Source: JAGVSR01 sp963786675
GTDB lineage: Bacteria > Pseudomonadota > Alphaproteobacteria > Rhizobiales > Hyphomicrobiaceae
Length of the DNA stretch: 64,000 nucleotides
Assembly: GCA_963786675.1 (NCBI GenBank)
Contig: CAWAZY010000001.1
Span: forward strand, 186,001-250,000
Direction of reading: 5' to 3'
The translations under genes and the position numbers were made by a program. Within the stretch, counting starts at the first letter, position 1, and every line of letters begins with the position of its first letter. Under the pieces are notes generated by a model, which did no database searches, was not told where the DNA came from, and saw nothing but the letters and a program-made list of their open reading frames with translations. Positions 34,484 to 46,008 of this stretch are shown piece after piece.

Positions 34484-36586
34484 TTATCTGAGGCGAACCG
34501 TCACGCGGTCCGCTCGGCCGTTGGCATCGATCACCTGCAACTTCACGAAGCCACGGCCCGGCGGCGTCCATTCCACTTCCCGCGCACCTCCCGATGCCGC
34601 CATCGGTGATCCATCGACAAGCCATGTGAGCGGCAGGGCCCCGCCCTCCGCCTTCAGCATCACCGGATCATCCGGATCGCGGCCGGCCAGATCCAACTCC
34701 GAGCGATCGGGCGGAAACGCAATCAGAGGCGCTGTTTCTAGAAACGGGCCCGACGTGACGGCCGCGGTATCCGGCCCTTCGCGGAATCGCTTCAACGGCG
34801 GGGGCAGATCGGCGCCGGCACGCTTGAATACGCCGGCCGGAGGCGCCGCCAGCGGCGTGCGCGTTTCGCTGATGCGCTGAAAAGCGTCGAACAGAATGGG
34901 TGCTGCCGCCAGCCGTCCCATGAGGCCCGGCACGGACGCGCCATCAGGCCGGCCGACCCACACCGCCACCGTGTGACGGCCATCGTACCCGGCGGCCCAA
35001 GCGTCGCGATACCCGTAGGATGTTCCGGTCTTGTAGGCGAGACGCCCGCCGCGCGCGTTCAAGGGGGCCGGGGCATCTTTCAGAATGTCGCCTACATACC
35101 AGGCGGCAACAGGCGACAGGAGGCGATTGCGGCGCGCATCGTTATCCGATGCGATGCTGGCTTTCACCGTCGCGCCGTCGCGGCGCCAATGCAGGGCTAC
35201 CGGGGTGCCACCGCGCGCCAGACCCGTATAAAGGTGCGCCAGATCCTGCAGCCGCATGCCGATTCCGCCAAGGGCCACCGCGAGCGACGGCACGGTATCG
35301 GCGGGCAACGCCGTCTTCACGCCCGCCCGGCCCATACGCGACGTCAGGCGTCCAGGACCCACGGCCGCCAGCATTTTGACCGCCGGCACGTTCAGCGAAT
35401 GTCCCAGCGCCTCACGAACCGTCACGGTGCCGTGGAAGGCCTCGTCGAAATTCTCAGGGCGGTAGCTGCCGAACCGCGCCGGCTTGTCTTCGATCAGCGT
35501 TTCGGGATGGGCGAGGCCGGCCTCGAACGCCAGTCCGTAAATGAGCGGCTTCAGCGTCGACCCGGGCGAGCGCACGGCTTGCACCATGTCGATGGCGCCG
35601 GAGCGTGTGGCATCGAGGTACCCGGCCGATCCGACGTAGGCGAGGATCTCGCCGGTGAAATTATCGACGGCCAGGATGGCGGACGACAGCTTGTCACCCA
35701 GAAGCTTGGTCTGTTCTTCAGCCAGGCTCTCCAGCGACGATTGCAGCGTCCGGTCAAGCGTCAGCTTGTGTATAACCTTGTCCGGTGCGGCGGCCACCTC
35801 GGACTCGGACAGGTGCGGTGCGATTTTTGGAAACGCGCGCCGCCCCTTCGGCACCCGTTCGGACTTGGCCCGGTCCCGTTCTGCGGCCGAAATTACGCCC
35901 ACCTCGAAGGCCCGGTCCAGGACCCGGTTGCGGGCGCGCTCCGCCGCTTTCCAATTGCGATCAGGCCGGCGCGCCTCGGGAGACTGCGGCAGCGCGACGA
36001 GCAAAGCCGCTTCGCCAATTGAAAGGCGCTTGGGCTCCTTGCCGAAATAGGCCAGCGACGCGGCCCGCACCCCCTCGATGTTGCCGCCAAAAGGCGCCAG
36101 CAAGAGATAGAGCCGCAGGATGTCGTGTTTCGAAAGCCGGTCCTCGATTTGAAGCGCGCGCACCATCTGGCGCAGTTTGCCGGTCGCGGTCTTGTCATGC
36201 CGGCCTTCCAGAAGCCGCGCCACCTGCATGGTCAGCGTCGATGCGCCCGAGACAAGCCGCTGATGGCGCAACATTTGGGCCACGGCGCGTGTCACGCCGA
36301 CGGGATCGACGCCACCATGATCTTCAAACCTCTGATCCTCAAACGCCTTGAGAATTTCGAAGTAGCGGGGATCGACGTCGCCAGGCTCGACGGGCATGCG
36401 CCAGCGGCCATCCGGCGTCGTGAAGGCACGCAGCAGGCGTCCCTCCCGGTCGACCACCGTTGTCGAGAGCGCATTCGCGTTTTCGAACGGGGGCGGTCCG
36501 AGGCGCGACTTCGCGATGCCGAGCGCGGCATACGCCGCACCCGCCACCACCACCGCACCAAAGATAATCCGAACCGCCGTCCGCAT
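34484..36586 (-). CDS. pbpC: Penicillin-binding protein 1C
   Basis: After a membrane anchor come the GT51 glycosyltransferase motifs (FEDQRFEDHGG, GASTLTMQVARLL) and the transpeptidase motifs SPGSTLKP (SxxK), HSLNVP (SxN) and YKTGTSYGYRDAW (KTG). The C-terminal 90 residues form the BiPBP_C domain. The ATG at 36586 has GAGG nine bases upstream; a GTG at 36601 overlaps the stop of the alpha-2-macroglobulin gene. Pairing with that gene is widespread (yfhM-pbpC) and suggests joint defence and repair of the cell wall. Confidence 0.95.
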   Translation of the reverse strand: MRTAVRIIFGAVVVAGAAYAALGIAKSRLGPPPFENANALSTTVVDREGRLLRAFTTPDGRWRMPVEPGDVDPRYFEILKAFEDQRFEDHGGVDPVGVTRAVAQMLRHQRLVSGASTLTMQVARLLEGRHDKTATGKLRQMVRALQIEDRLSKHDILRLYLLLAPFGGNIEGVRAASLAYFGKEPKRLSIGEAALLVALPQSPEARRPDRNWKAAERARNRVLDRAFEVGVISAAERDRAKSERVPKGRRAFPKIAPHLSESEVAAAPDKVIHKLTLDRTLQSSLESLAEEQTKLLGDKLSSAILAVDNFTGEILAYVGSAGYLDATRSGAIDMVQAVRSPGSTLKPLIYGLAFEAGLAHPETLIEDKPARFGSYRPENFDEAFHGTVTVREALGHSLNVPAVKMLAAVGPGRLTSRMGRAGVKTALPADTVPSLAVALGGIGMRLQDLAHLYTGLARGGTPVALHWRRDGATVKASIASDNDARRNRLLSPVAAWYVGDILKDAPAPLNARGGRLAYKTGTSYGYRDAWAAGYDGRHTVAVWVGRPDGASVPGLMGRLAAAPILFDAFQRISETRTPLAAPPAGVFKRAGADLPPPLKRFREGPDTAAVTSGPFLETAPLIAFPPDRSELDLAGRDPDDPVMLKAEGGALPLTWLVDGSPMAASGGAREVEWTPPGRGFVKLQVIDANGRADRVTVRLR

Positions 36587-36597
36587 GGATTTCAGCC

Positions 36598-39500
36598 TCA
36601 CTTGGCCGGCGTGATCGAGAGCGTACCGGCCGGCGAGCGGGCATAACGCTCGGGCCGGTACATATCCTCGATGGTCGCTGCGGGATGAAGGAACGTGCCG
36701 GGCGTGACGGCGCGTACGATATAAGCGACGGCGGCCGACGCCTTGACCGGCGAAACCTCCGAAGCAACATCCGCCTCGCCGCCATCGCCTTCGTTGTCGC
36801 CATCGTCGTTGCGATTTGCGTTCGACGCACGCCGCGACAAATCGAACGCGGCCACGAACCGGTCGTCGCGGAACTCCGTGTGCTGGGGCTTCAGCGACGA
36901 CTTCAGCCAGTCGAGGCTTGAAATGTCGCCGCCCTCCACCAGCCGCGGGTTGTCGATCTCCAGTCCGGATGGCAGCCGGTCGACCAGCAGCACACGGCCA
37001 TGGGCCTCGTCGCTTTCGACTTTGACCACGGCAACGAGCCGCTCGTTCTGCGCAATCTCGGCCTTGCCGCCCTCAGCACTGGCCAGCGTTACCGGCGTGC
37101 CATCCAGCTTGAAGAAGCTGCGCGAGATCGTGAAGCCCTTCGAGATGGCCGGTTCCGGCGTCAGACCGGCACCCATGACGGAGATCACCGCATCGGTCGG
37201 GGCCTCGCCGTTGTTGGTGATGACGACGCCGGCTTCGACGTCCTCGGCACTCAGCCCGCGCACCAGCGAGCCCTCGACCGGAGCCCCGTTGATGGCAAGC
37301 CGGGTGTTCTTCACGTCGTCGCCCAACGCATGGGCGGCGAGCAGCATCCAGGCCTGTTCTTGCGTCGATGTGTAGGTGCGGCTCTGATACGCCCGCGCCA
37401 CCACGTTGACCAGTTTGGGGGCTTCCTCCTTGAACAGACCCGTCTCCATGGCAAGCGTGACGAGTGCGGCGCCGTCACGCAAGACCGACCCGAAATCGTT
37501 GCGTGCGAGCACGACGGGCGTCTTGGCCTCCATGGCGCCCATGGCGGCCTTGAACACACGCTCGGCACGCGGCTGGTCGCCGAGCATCGAGAGCGCGGCA
37601 CCCAGCTGCGCCTTGGCGAGCGTGGTGGAGAACTGCTCGAGCTTCTCGTCGGCGAAATAGCGCAGTTCACCCGCAGGCGCCCGTCCATTGCGCGCCAGGA
37701 CGTACAGCGCATAGGCACGGGACTCGCCCGACTTTTCGCTGTCCTGAGCGTTCGCGACGAAATTCTGCAGACGATCCAGCGCCAGTGCCATGGGGATGGC
37801 GCGGACCTGATAGCCCGTCTCCTTGGCCCGGGTCAGGAAGTCCGTGACATAGGCCGTCAGCCACAGGTCGGCATCGGCAGGTCCCCAGATGCCGAACGCG
37901 CCGGTCTGATCCTGCATGTCGAACACACGGTCCACGGCCTGCTGCACGCGGGCCTTCAGTTCCTTATCCTCTGCGATGCCAATCTGCGTGGCCACCGCAT
38001 TGGCATAGAGCAGCGGCAGAGCGCGAGAGACGGTCTGTTCCGCGCAGCCATAGGGGTAGCGGTCGAGGGCGGTGAGCAGACCCGGCACGTCGAGCGTGGC
38101 GGCGGGGCCAACGCTGACGTTGACGCGCGTGCGGCTCTTGATGAGACCGGCCAGCAGATCCTTGCCGAGCGTGATCTTGCCGCCGTTCGGCGCCAGCGTG
38201 CTGACGGTCGTGCGTTTGACGTCACCGGCCGGCGGTTTCACGTCGAAGGACAACTGACGCCGTACGTCGATGCCGTCCGGACCCGTGACCTGGACATCAT
38301 AGCTGACAAGACCCACCTCCGACGGCTTCAGTCCAAGACGCTCGCTGTTGCGTTCGCCCTGCTTCAACGGGAGGGGCCGGCTGAGCAGGCTCTTCGGCCC
38401 ACCCGACGAGGCATCCATCGGCAATTCGGATACGGTGACGGTGTAGGACCCCTCCGGACCATCGACGTTATGCACGGCCAGATCCAGGCGCGCCTCGTCG
38501 CCCAGTGTCATGAAGCGCGGCGCCGATACCGTCAGCGCCACGGCGTCGCGGACGATGACATCCGCCGTGCCATGACCGATCTTTGACTTCGACCAGGCCA
38601 CCGCCATCACGCGCACGGTTCCGTTGAAATCCGGGAGCGCGAATTCGACCTTGGCCTTGCCGGCGCCGTCGACTTTCACGATGCCGGAGAACAGGGCCAC
38701 GGTCTCTTCGACCGGCGGCGTGCCTTGCATGCCGGATTCGTCCATGCCATCGCCACCCGACCGCATCCGGCCGCGTTCGGCGCGCATGCCGTCGATCAAG
38801 CGGCCATAGAAATCGCGGATCTCCAGCGACAGTTTGCGCTGTGCATGGAAGTGCTGCTCAGGTGCGGGTGCCGCATATCGCGTGAGATTGAGAATGCCGA
38901 CATCGACCGCCGCGACCGTGATGCGGGCTTCCTCGCCGGCGGCCAAGCCTTCGATCTCAACTGGAATGGACAGGCCATCCCCGGACTTGATCTTGGCGGC
39001 TACTGGCAGTCCGACCTTGAGCGTGCGAGCCGATTGATCGACGCCGATCCACGTGATGCCGATGGCGCGGCTCGGCATGCGCTTGGCCGCAATGTCCATC
39101 GGACGGTAGAGCAATGCCGTCGCGTAGGCGCCCGGTCCCCAGTCGTCGCCGACGGGAATCGAAACCTCACCGCCGCCCTTGGGAAGATCAATCTCTTGAG
39201 TGCTGATCAAGCCGTTGCCGAGGATGGCAATCAGAGCGCGCCCGCCCTGCTTCGAACTCCATGCGCAGCTTGGCCGTCTCACCGGGTTGATAGCTGTCCT
39301 TGTCGAGCGCGACGTTAAGCAGTTCGGGACTGTCGGCGGTTTCTGAACTCGCATACCAGCCGGAGCTGAAGCCGACGCGCGTCTCTGGCCCGCCCGCATC
39401 GACGGAGCGGACAGCCAGCTCAAACCGGCCATAGTCCACATCGGCCGCGACCGTGATCGCCTTGTCGGCCAGCGTGTCGATGGTGCCGCTGGCAACCTTG

Positions 39501-41926
39501 CGCCGGATGGTCTGCGTGTCGTAGGTCCATGATCCGTCGCGGCTGTACCACTGCCATGTCGTTTCAAGTCGCATCAGCTCCCAGACGAGGCCCGTTTCGG
39601 CGGTCTGCTGACCGGCCGCATCGAGCGAAATGATTTCAAAGGCGGCTTTTTCGCCTTCGCCTGGGCCACTGTCGGCAAACAGCGGCTTCACACCAATCCG
39701 GCGCTGCCGCAGATCGACCGGCACCACGATCGACCGCTCAATGGAACGGCCGCTCGCCTCGCGCAGGCGGACGATCACTTGCGCTTCGAGAGGCCGTGCC
39801 GTCTTTTCCACGGCCGGGAGCACGACGGCGATCTCAGCCTTTCCATCCGCGCCCGTCTTGGGCAGCCCTTCCAGAGGCTGGCGAACCGCATTGATCACGT
39901 CGTTGCTGTTGCCGAACCGATAGCCCTTATGGGCCTCGGACGCCTTGGAGGCCGCACGCACGATCACTTCGCCTTCCAACGCGAGATCGGTCGCGGGCGG
40001 ACCATAGAGGTAGCGGCCAGCGAGCTGAACCTTCAGCGGTGTGTCGATACCGAGCGGGCTCTTTCCGGCATCCAGTGTGAGATCGAGCCGCTCGGGCACG
40101 TAGTCTTCCACCAGGAACGAGACCTGCGTCAGCGCATCGGCCTTGGGATCGGTGTGGAGCTTCGCACGCCAGGTTCCTGTCATGACGCCGCCGCCCAAAG
40201 GAACGCGCACGGTGCGGCCGCCGAATCCTTCGTCGGCCAATGGATAGCGCGCGTGTTCAACGCCGTCGGGACGGGTCAGAATAACGGTGACGGGAAGGCC
40301 GGATGCAAGTCCCGCTGCGTCACGCACCAGCGCCGTGACGTTCACCTCCTCGCCGGGGCGATAGACGCCGCGTTCGGTGTAGATGTAGCCATCGATCGGT
40401 CCGGGCGCGTCACGGCCCTTGACGCCACGATCGGAGAGATCGAAGGCGTTCGAGGTCAGATCGAGAAAGGCGTATTCGCCCGAGGCGTTGTCCGCCACGA
40501 GAAGGGCGGGCTGCAAGCCCCCTTCGCCGCGCGCCAGGCCAGCTTCGAAGCGCACGTAGCCGTTCGCATCGGTCTGGGCCGTGCCCAGAACCTCATTATT
40601 GCGGGCGACGAGCTTCACGTTCGCACCAGCAACCGCCGTCGTCTCACTCAGCGAGCGCACGAAGGCGTGAACACCGGAATCGCCTGAGAACGCTGTCAGA
40701 CCCAGATCCGAAACAATGAACCACTGTGTCGAAAGGCTGCCATAGCTGTTCTGATCGGACGTGTTGGCGGGCCGCGCAATCATCGCGTAAGCGCCGGGCT
40801 TCAGCGCACCGACCGTTTCGCCGACCGGAAACGCCGTCACGACTTCGGCGTTCAATTTTTCGGCGACATCCATTTCACCGGTGTAGACTTTTTCTCCGGT
40901 GCGCTCGCGGAGCGTCTCGATATCGTAGTTGTAGAGCTGGCGATCCAGATCACCATTGGCGATGGCCGTCGCCAGACTGCGGTCGCCAATGCGATAGACC
41001 TCCAGCGCAACGCGGTTGGTATTGATCGAGACAACCGGAATGCCCTGCTGGCCGCGGCTCGGCAGCACGTAGCTCTTTCCGGTGAAGCGCACGGACGGCT
41101 TGCGATCGGGCACGTAGATCGCCAGGGCGATCTTCTTCTCGATCACCTCACGGGTCTCGGCCGGCAGGCCCTCGCGCAGCGTGATCTGATAGCGCTGACC
41201 GTAGGCCAGGCCCTCGACGCACAATTGCGAGCCTTCCACTGAGACGCTTTCCGGGTCCTTGCCGTCAACGGAGACGAACTTGGCGAAATCGATATCGGAC
41301 CGGCTGAGGTTCTCCGAGAAGATCGCGCACACACGCGGTGTCAGAGCTTCGGTTTCAGTCTTGTAGTCGGTCATGCGAAAGCCGTGCTCGGTGCGCAGCT
41401 TGTCGTAGGTGGCGCGCAGGATGGGATTTTCAGCCAGTTCAAGGCTGGTGCGCAGGGCGTCAATGGCCGGACGCCAGTAGGAGCGGCGCTGCATGGCGTC
41501 GCTGAGAACGGACAGGGCTTGCGCTTGCAGCGGCTTCGTTCCGGCCAGTTCGTAGGCGCGGTAGGCGGCGCCCGAGGCATTGACCGGCAAATCGTAGCGC
41601 TCCGACCCCTTGGTCTCATCGGGCTTGATCGCCAGAAGCGCGCGGGCAAGACCCAACCAGCTCTCAGCACTCTTGGGATCGGTGACAACGGCGGTGGCGA
41701 AGGTGCGGGAGGCCGCCCGCGGATCCGCGGCAAGCTGCTTCTCGGCGGCGAGCCTGACGTCCAGGGCGGGCTTGGTCCCAGCCTTCCAGGTTTCGCGCAA
41801 GCTACGCTCGTAGCGCGCAGCATCGTCGGCTACGGCCGGATGAGCAAAGCGCGACGCCGCCGCAACCGGCGGAACACTGGCCAAAATCGTGGCAACGGCA
41901 AAGAATAAAGCGCCCAGAATGCGCAT
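36598..41926 (-). pseudogene. Bacterial alpha-2-macroglobulin, interrupted by one frameshift
   Basis: The N-terminal 890 residues (signal peptide RILGALFFAVATILAS, MG and bait-region domains) read in one frame, and the C-terminal 880 residues in another. The switch is at 39238-39247, where the coding strand reads GGGCGGGCGC; removing one G restores MEFEAG to ALIAILG. The thioester motif YGCAEQT is intact, so the protein would be the protease-trapping type (class like YfhM). AAGGG precedes the ATG at 41926. With both halves otherwise open over 5.3 kb the break is either very recent or a sequence error. Adjacent pbpC overlaps its stop. Confidence 0.9.
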
Positions 41927-42260
41927 GGCGGCAACCCTTCCGAATGGCGTCGGCGCGGCAATCGCGAGACGCGGACCAAGCTGCAAGAAGAATTCAGTTT
42001 CTTGCGCTCGAAGGGAAGCCCATCACCCGCGAGCGGCCAGACCGCGGCGGCAAAGGCAGAGATTCCGGAATTTGCCGGTTGTTGCGGGTTTCTTCCGCTG
42101 CTCAACGACTTGACTGACCCAACGCAGAAAACGCGGACAGCACCCGATGGGGGGCTGCCCGCGCCGTTCGCACCGGTATGAAAAATCAGGGTTGGACTGT
42201 GGACGCGTCCGAATTCGCACTGAACTCGCTCAGCGAGGGGCCCTGCGGAGCAGGTCCACT
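41927..42260. other. Intergenic region upstream of the alpha-2-macroglobulin gene
   Basis: No gene is supported here. A weak 7-bp stem (GCAAGAA / TTCTTGC, 41983-42005) with a 9-base loop is the only structure noticed. The stretch probably holds the promoter of the macroglobulin-pbpC operon. Confidence 0.4.
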
Positions 42261-42854
42261 TTAGTGGCGCGTCGAAACCAGGGGGGCGGCTTCGGATTCA
42301 GTCAGCGCAGCGGCGGCGAGCTCGACGGGTGTCTGTGGCTTGGCGGCCGGGGCTACTGCCGGTTTGACCGCGGGCTTTCCTGTTCGGGCGTACCCCCAGA
42401 CACGCTCGAACGAGCGGTGCGCGTACGCAGCGGTTTCACGGCAATCGGAGCTGTAGCATTCGTAGGCATCGCGCTTGGTCGGCTCGCGGCGCATGCAATC
42501 GCCAATCCAGGCGATCTGGTCACCAATGGCCAGCTGTTCATGAGCATCAAGAAGGCGCGAATCACACCCCGTCCGGCAGGTTACGCCCGCCATGAACAGC
42601 GCGACTTCGGCACTCGCCGGCACGTCGGGCTGGACGATGATGATACGCACATCGGCAATTCTTGCGCCGATGACGCTGGCTCTGCCGGCGAGGGCCTTCA
42701 GAACCGGGCTATCCGCACTGCGGGCGAGAACGGTCAAGTGATGTGCACCGTCCGCGCTCAGAGCGCCAAGCTGGGCATCGATAAACGCAGATAGACGCGC
42801 TTCCTTCTCCTCTTTGCGTACGACGTGCATCCGAGGTGAAGAAATGGGGCGCAT
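42261..42854 (-). CDS. Uncharacterised Cys-rich protein
   Basis: The 197-residue product has an N-terminal soluble domain with alternating strands and helices (ARIADVRIIIVQPDVPASAE), then a Cys-rich middle with five cysteines (VTCRTGCDS, WIGDCMRRE, YECYSSDC), and a disordered Ala/Pro-rich tail. No signal peptide is obvious. AAAGGA lies about ten bases before the ATG. It is followed, counting along its strand, by the macroglobulin gene and preceded by the large membrane protein gene. I do not recognise the family. Confidence 0.6.
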   Translation of the reverse strand: MRPISSPRMHVVRKEEKEARLSAFIDAQLGALSADGAHHLTVLARSADSPVLKALAGRASVIGARIADVRIIIVQPDVPASAEVALFMAGVTCRTGCDSRLLDAHEQLAIGDQIAWIGDCMRREPTKRDAYECYSSDCRETAAYAHRSFERVWGYARTGKPAVKPAVAPAAKPQTPVELAAAALTESEAAPLVSTRH

Positions 42855-43017
42855 GGGCTGAGTATCCTTTTGACCTTAAAAACCATCCGCACGACCGGAC
42901 AGGAGCAAGGCGCGTTGTCGTTGAGCCGATTAAAGGCCCAAGAGGGTTAAACAACCGTTTCCGCACGTCGGCATTCGGGGCAGCGGCATGCACCTGCAAG
43001 CCCCGGACGAGACGTCC

Positions 43018-45627
43018 TCACACAGCCGGCCGCGCGGGGCGCAACCGGCCAGCCATATCCGCCACATCGTCAAGGGTCACATCCTCCGTGATCGCCGGAA
43101 ATTCCGCATCGTCACCGGTGTCGCTGGCGGGAAGCTCCCAAACGGTGGGCGAAACCGTGAGCGCGACTGTCGTCGAGACCGTGGCATCGGGAGCTTCGGC
43201 GGCAGCGGCCGGATCCATGCCGCGGGACCCGACGTCCTCCGTCTGAACCGTCAGTGCGCCAGTCACATCGCCTGCCTGTTGGGTGGCCGGTTCCACATCG
43301 AGAACCGGCGCGGCGGCGCCCGCCATGAGAGTCTCGGGCAAGGTCGCATGCGAAACCGGCACCCGGAATGTTGCGGTTTCGCGGCGCATGACGACATCGA
43401 CCATCGGCTCGGCATACCCCTTTGGCGCATCGCCATCGCCTCCCCGGACCTGTTGAGGACGCGGCCGCAACGGCAGCGCAACAACAGTCGGCGAACCCGA
43501 CTCCCTACCCGGCGGGGGTGTTACGGTGTCCGGCGTGCTCTCGGGTTCCCGATCGCGGCGGGGCATGGTGTTGGAATTTGCCGCCCGGACTTCCGTCTCG
43601 GCTTCAGCGTCCGAAAGGTGACGTTGTAGATCAGCCTGTGCGCGGCGGGCATAGGGTCCATAGGTCGCCGACATGCGCGGATCGACCGGCTCAGCCTCTC
43701 GCCCGCCATAGCGCCGCTCTGTCCTGGCCGCGCGCTCCATCGGCGACCGTGGGCGCGCCTGCGGCGGCGCGTTACGCGGACCGGGCATGGCGGAGCGATC
43801 GGCCGTGGCGCCCAGATCCAAGTCCAAATCTTGCGCGCGCGGGTCGGGGGCGTGGTGGCCCGCCGCCACGTCCCTCGCCTTTTGCTGTTCGGCGCGCCGG
43901 GCAGCGCCCATCACCGCGCCCAGAATGATTTCCGGCCAGGCGCCGTCGCGGAACTTGTAGATGCGAAACGCTTCACAGCCCGCGAACTTGCTGCCTTGCC
44001 GCGCCAGCTTGCGCTGCACCAGCCGCGTGGATAGGAGGGGGCTGTAGACTCGCGAGAAGATCCGCTCCTGCTCGAAGCCCGTGAACAGATTGGCGAGCAG
44101 ATGCGCCTCGTGTTGCAGCTCCTGCGCGGCTTCAGATCCGTATCCGAAACGCTGGCCCGTTTGCCGCGGCCCCATGTGATAGGGCGCATCGAGCGGCACG
44201 GCGACGTAGTAGACGCCGCCCTGATCAAAGACGACGTGACGGAAGACTTCGAAGGTCTGCCGGACATCCTCGTCGCGATGGATATCGTTGAAGCGGGAAA
44301 GTATCTGGCTCACCGGACTGCGTTCGGCCGCCCGCATCCGCGGCAGCAGGCCGCCCAGCCGATCGACAGGCCGCCCCATGGACACCAGCAGCAGACACAG
44401 ATCGACAAACAGCGCCACCGCGAGCGGAATGTAGTCGCGTTTCGACAACCCAACGCCGTCCGGATCCAGGAGTTGGACTGCCGTACCCGGGCTCTCGACC
44501 GACTGCACCGCTTTCTGCTGGAGTTCGCGCAGCTCGTCGGCGGTGGGCGGCAACTTGAACGACAAGAGCCCGAAGAAAGTGGCCGTCAACCGGCGGAAGG
44601 CTTCAATCGTTGCCTCCGCGCCCTCCACGGCGGCGATCTTCGGCTTCTCCATCTCGGGCAGGAGGTCGATTGCCTTGACCGCGCCGCGCAGCGCGCCTTG
44701 GAGTTGAGCATCGGGACAGACAAAGCCGCCCTTCTTGGGATCGCCGAACGTGGACTTCTCCGCGCGATCCGAAAGCTCGGTGCGCAACTGGCGCAATTGA
44801 GGATCGGTGCGGAACGCATTAAAGCCGGTCACGGTCAGGTCGAGCTTGCGCGACAGCGCCTTCATGAATTCGTTGCGCGTACCCGTCTTGGGATCGAGCA
44901 TGGCGGGATCGTTGGCCGCGATGCGCACGAGATCGCCATCGAGCGCCTTGAGCTCCCCTTTGACAGACGAAACGCGGCCCTTCACAAAATCCGAGGCGAA
45001 CGTGAAACGGGCCGCATCCTCGTCGCGCATTTTGCGGCGCGGACCGTCGCCAGGCCGGCTATTGGGACACGACGTGCCTTTCGTGCGCTCCATCTCGGCT
45101 TTTTCGCTGGACACCTGCGCCAAGGTGACAAGCGTACTCTGGAGCTGATCGAGGCGCGTCGCCGCCGCGTGCAACGACCCCTGCACCTGCGTGACCGCAG
45201 ACTTTGCGGACCGGGACGATTCCGCCCGGCTTTCTAGGACTTTCCAGTAGAATCCGAACCCGAAGCCGACCGAAATGATGGTCAGAAAAATATAGCCGAT
45301 GACGTAGACGAATTTGGTGAAGGCGGGAACCGGGGCAAACAGCTGGTCGAGCAGCCAGATGATCATCGTCATCAACATCGCCACGGAAAACCCGATGACG
45401 AGACGATGCGCGATGGGCAGATCGCCCATGTTCGCTTCGATCAGTTCGAGCATGCCGATGTAGGTTGCGACCCACGACAGAACGCCCAGCCCCACCACCA
45501 GAGCGAGCTTCTTGAGGTCGCGGCGCGGCGCTTGCGCGTCATCCCACTCTGGCGGCGCGCCTGCGGATCTGGAACCGCTGGAAGGCCTCCGCAACACCCT
45601 GATGCGGTGGGCGCGTGCGCGACGCAA
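43018..45627 (-). CDS. Large uncharacterised four-TM membrane protein
   Basis: Three transmembrane helices at residues about 38-60, 73-96 and 106-128 are followed by a 260-residue domain that begins with coiled-coil heptads (SAVTQVQGSLHAAATRLDQL), a fourth helix near 396-418 (PLAVALFVDLCLLLVSM), a soluble domain of about 170 residues with many aromatics (GGVYYVAVPLDAPYHMG), and a 270-residue disordered tail rich in Pro, Arg and acidic residues. The layout (three helices, coil, helix) resembles DUF4407-type proteins but I see no decisive motif. The TTG start at 45627 is poor; an ATG at 45634 in another frame suggests the true N-terminus may be misread. Function unknown. Confidence 0.7.
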   Translation of the reverse strand: MRRARAHRIRVLRRPSSGSRSAGAPPEWDDAQAPRRDLKKLALVVGLGVLSWVATYIGMLELIEANMGDLPIAHRLVIGFSVAMLMTMIIWLLDQLFAPVPAFTKFVYVIGYIFLTIISVGFGFGFYWKVLESRAESSRSAKSAVTQVQGSLHAAATRLDQLQSTLVTLAQVSSEKAEMERTKGTSCPNSRPGDGPRRKMRDEDAARFTFASDFVKGRVSSVKGELKALDGDLVRIAANDPAMLDPKTGTRNEFMKALSRKLDLTVTGFNAFRTDPQLRQLRTELSDRAEKSTFGDPKKGGFVCPDAQLQGALRGAVKAIDLLPEMEKPKIAAVEGAEATIEAFRRLTATFFGLLSFKLPPTADELRELQQKAVQSVESPGTAVQLLDPDGVGLSKRDYIPLAVALFVDLCLLLVSMGRPVDRLGGLLPRMRAAERSPVSQILSRFNDIHRDEDVRQTFEVFRHVVFDQGGVYYVAVPLDAPYHMGPRQTGQRFGYGSEAAQELQHEAHLLANLFTGFEQERIFSRVYSPLLSTRLVQRKLARQGSKFAGCEAFRIYKFRDGAWPEIILGAVMGAARRAEQQKARDVAAGHHAPDPRAQDLDLDLGATADRSAMPGPRNAPPQARPRSPMERAARTERRYGGREAEPVDPRMSATYGPYARRAQADLQRHLSDAEAETEVRAANSNTMPRRDREPESTPDTVTPPPGRESGSPTVVALPLRPRPQQVRGGDGDAPKGYAEPMVDVVMRRETATFRVPVSHATLPETLMAGAAAPVLDVEPATQQAGDVTGALTVQTEDVGSRGMDPAAAAEAPDATVSTTVALTVSPTVWELPASDTGDDAEFPAITEDVTLDDVADMAGRLRPARPAV

Positions 45628-46008
45628 CTGACATTTCCGGCCCCAAACTCGTTCCTGGCACCGTACTCGAGCGCAGGCGTGAAAAGCCGGCCGGCAACTG
45701 CCGGCGGTCCTTGGGCATTGGATGCCCGCACGCTACTCAACGTCGGTGACTGCTTCTAGATACGCCGTTCCAATGTACCCCTCGCGATCCATCCTCTGGG
45801 TAGGCGAGGTTCTTGTCGCCACTGGGGCGCGACTGTGGCGCTTGGCGGCAATCACATGGCACGCGGGACGGCCGAGGCTCTGGCGCGTCTATGCCGGCCG
45901 TGCTTTACCGTTGAAAGATGAACGGGCGTGCGGGCGGGGTCGGCCAGCAGCATCCACACGGCAACGCTCCGGCAGCAGCCGCGGCTCCAGAATTTCGCGA
46001 GGTTCGGC
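45628..46008. other. Divergent intergenic region
   Basis: This 381-bp gap lies between the divergent large membrane protein gene and the PPK2 gene. A short GCCGG-CAACTG-CCGGC inverted repeat is at 45690-45705. No gene with acceptable composition or ribosome site was found, and promoters for both sides are presumably here. Confidence 0.4.

Noticed and set aside
37000..38586. 528-residue plus-strand frame inside the macroglobulin gene
   Set aside because: Antisense shadow with no recognisable motif or ribosome site.
39238..39247. Programmed ribosomal frameshifting in the macroglobulin gene
   Set aside because: No slippery heptamer followed by a clear pseudoknot was seen, and homologues are read in one frame, so an inserted base is the simpler explanation.
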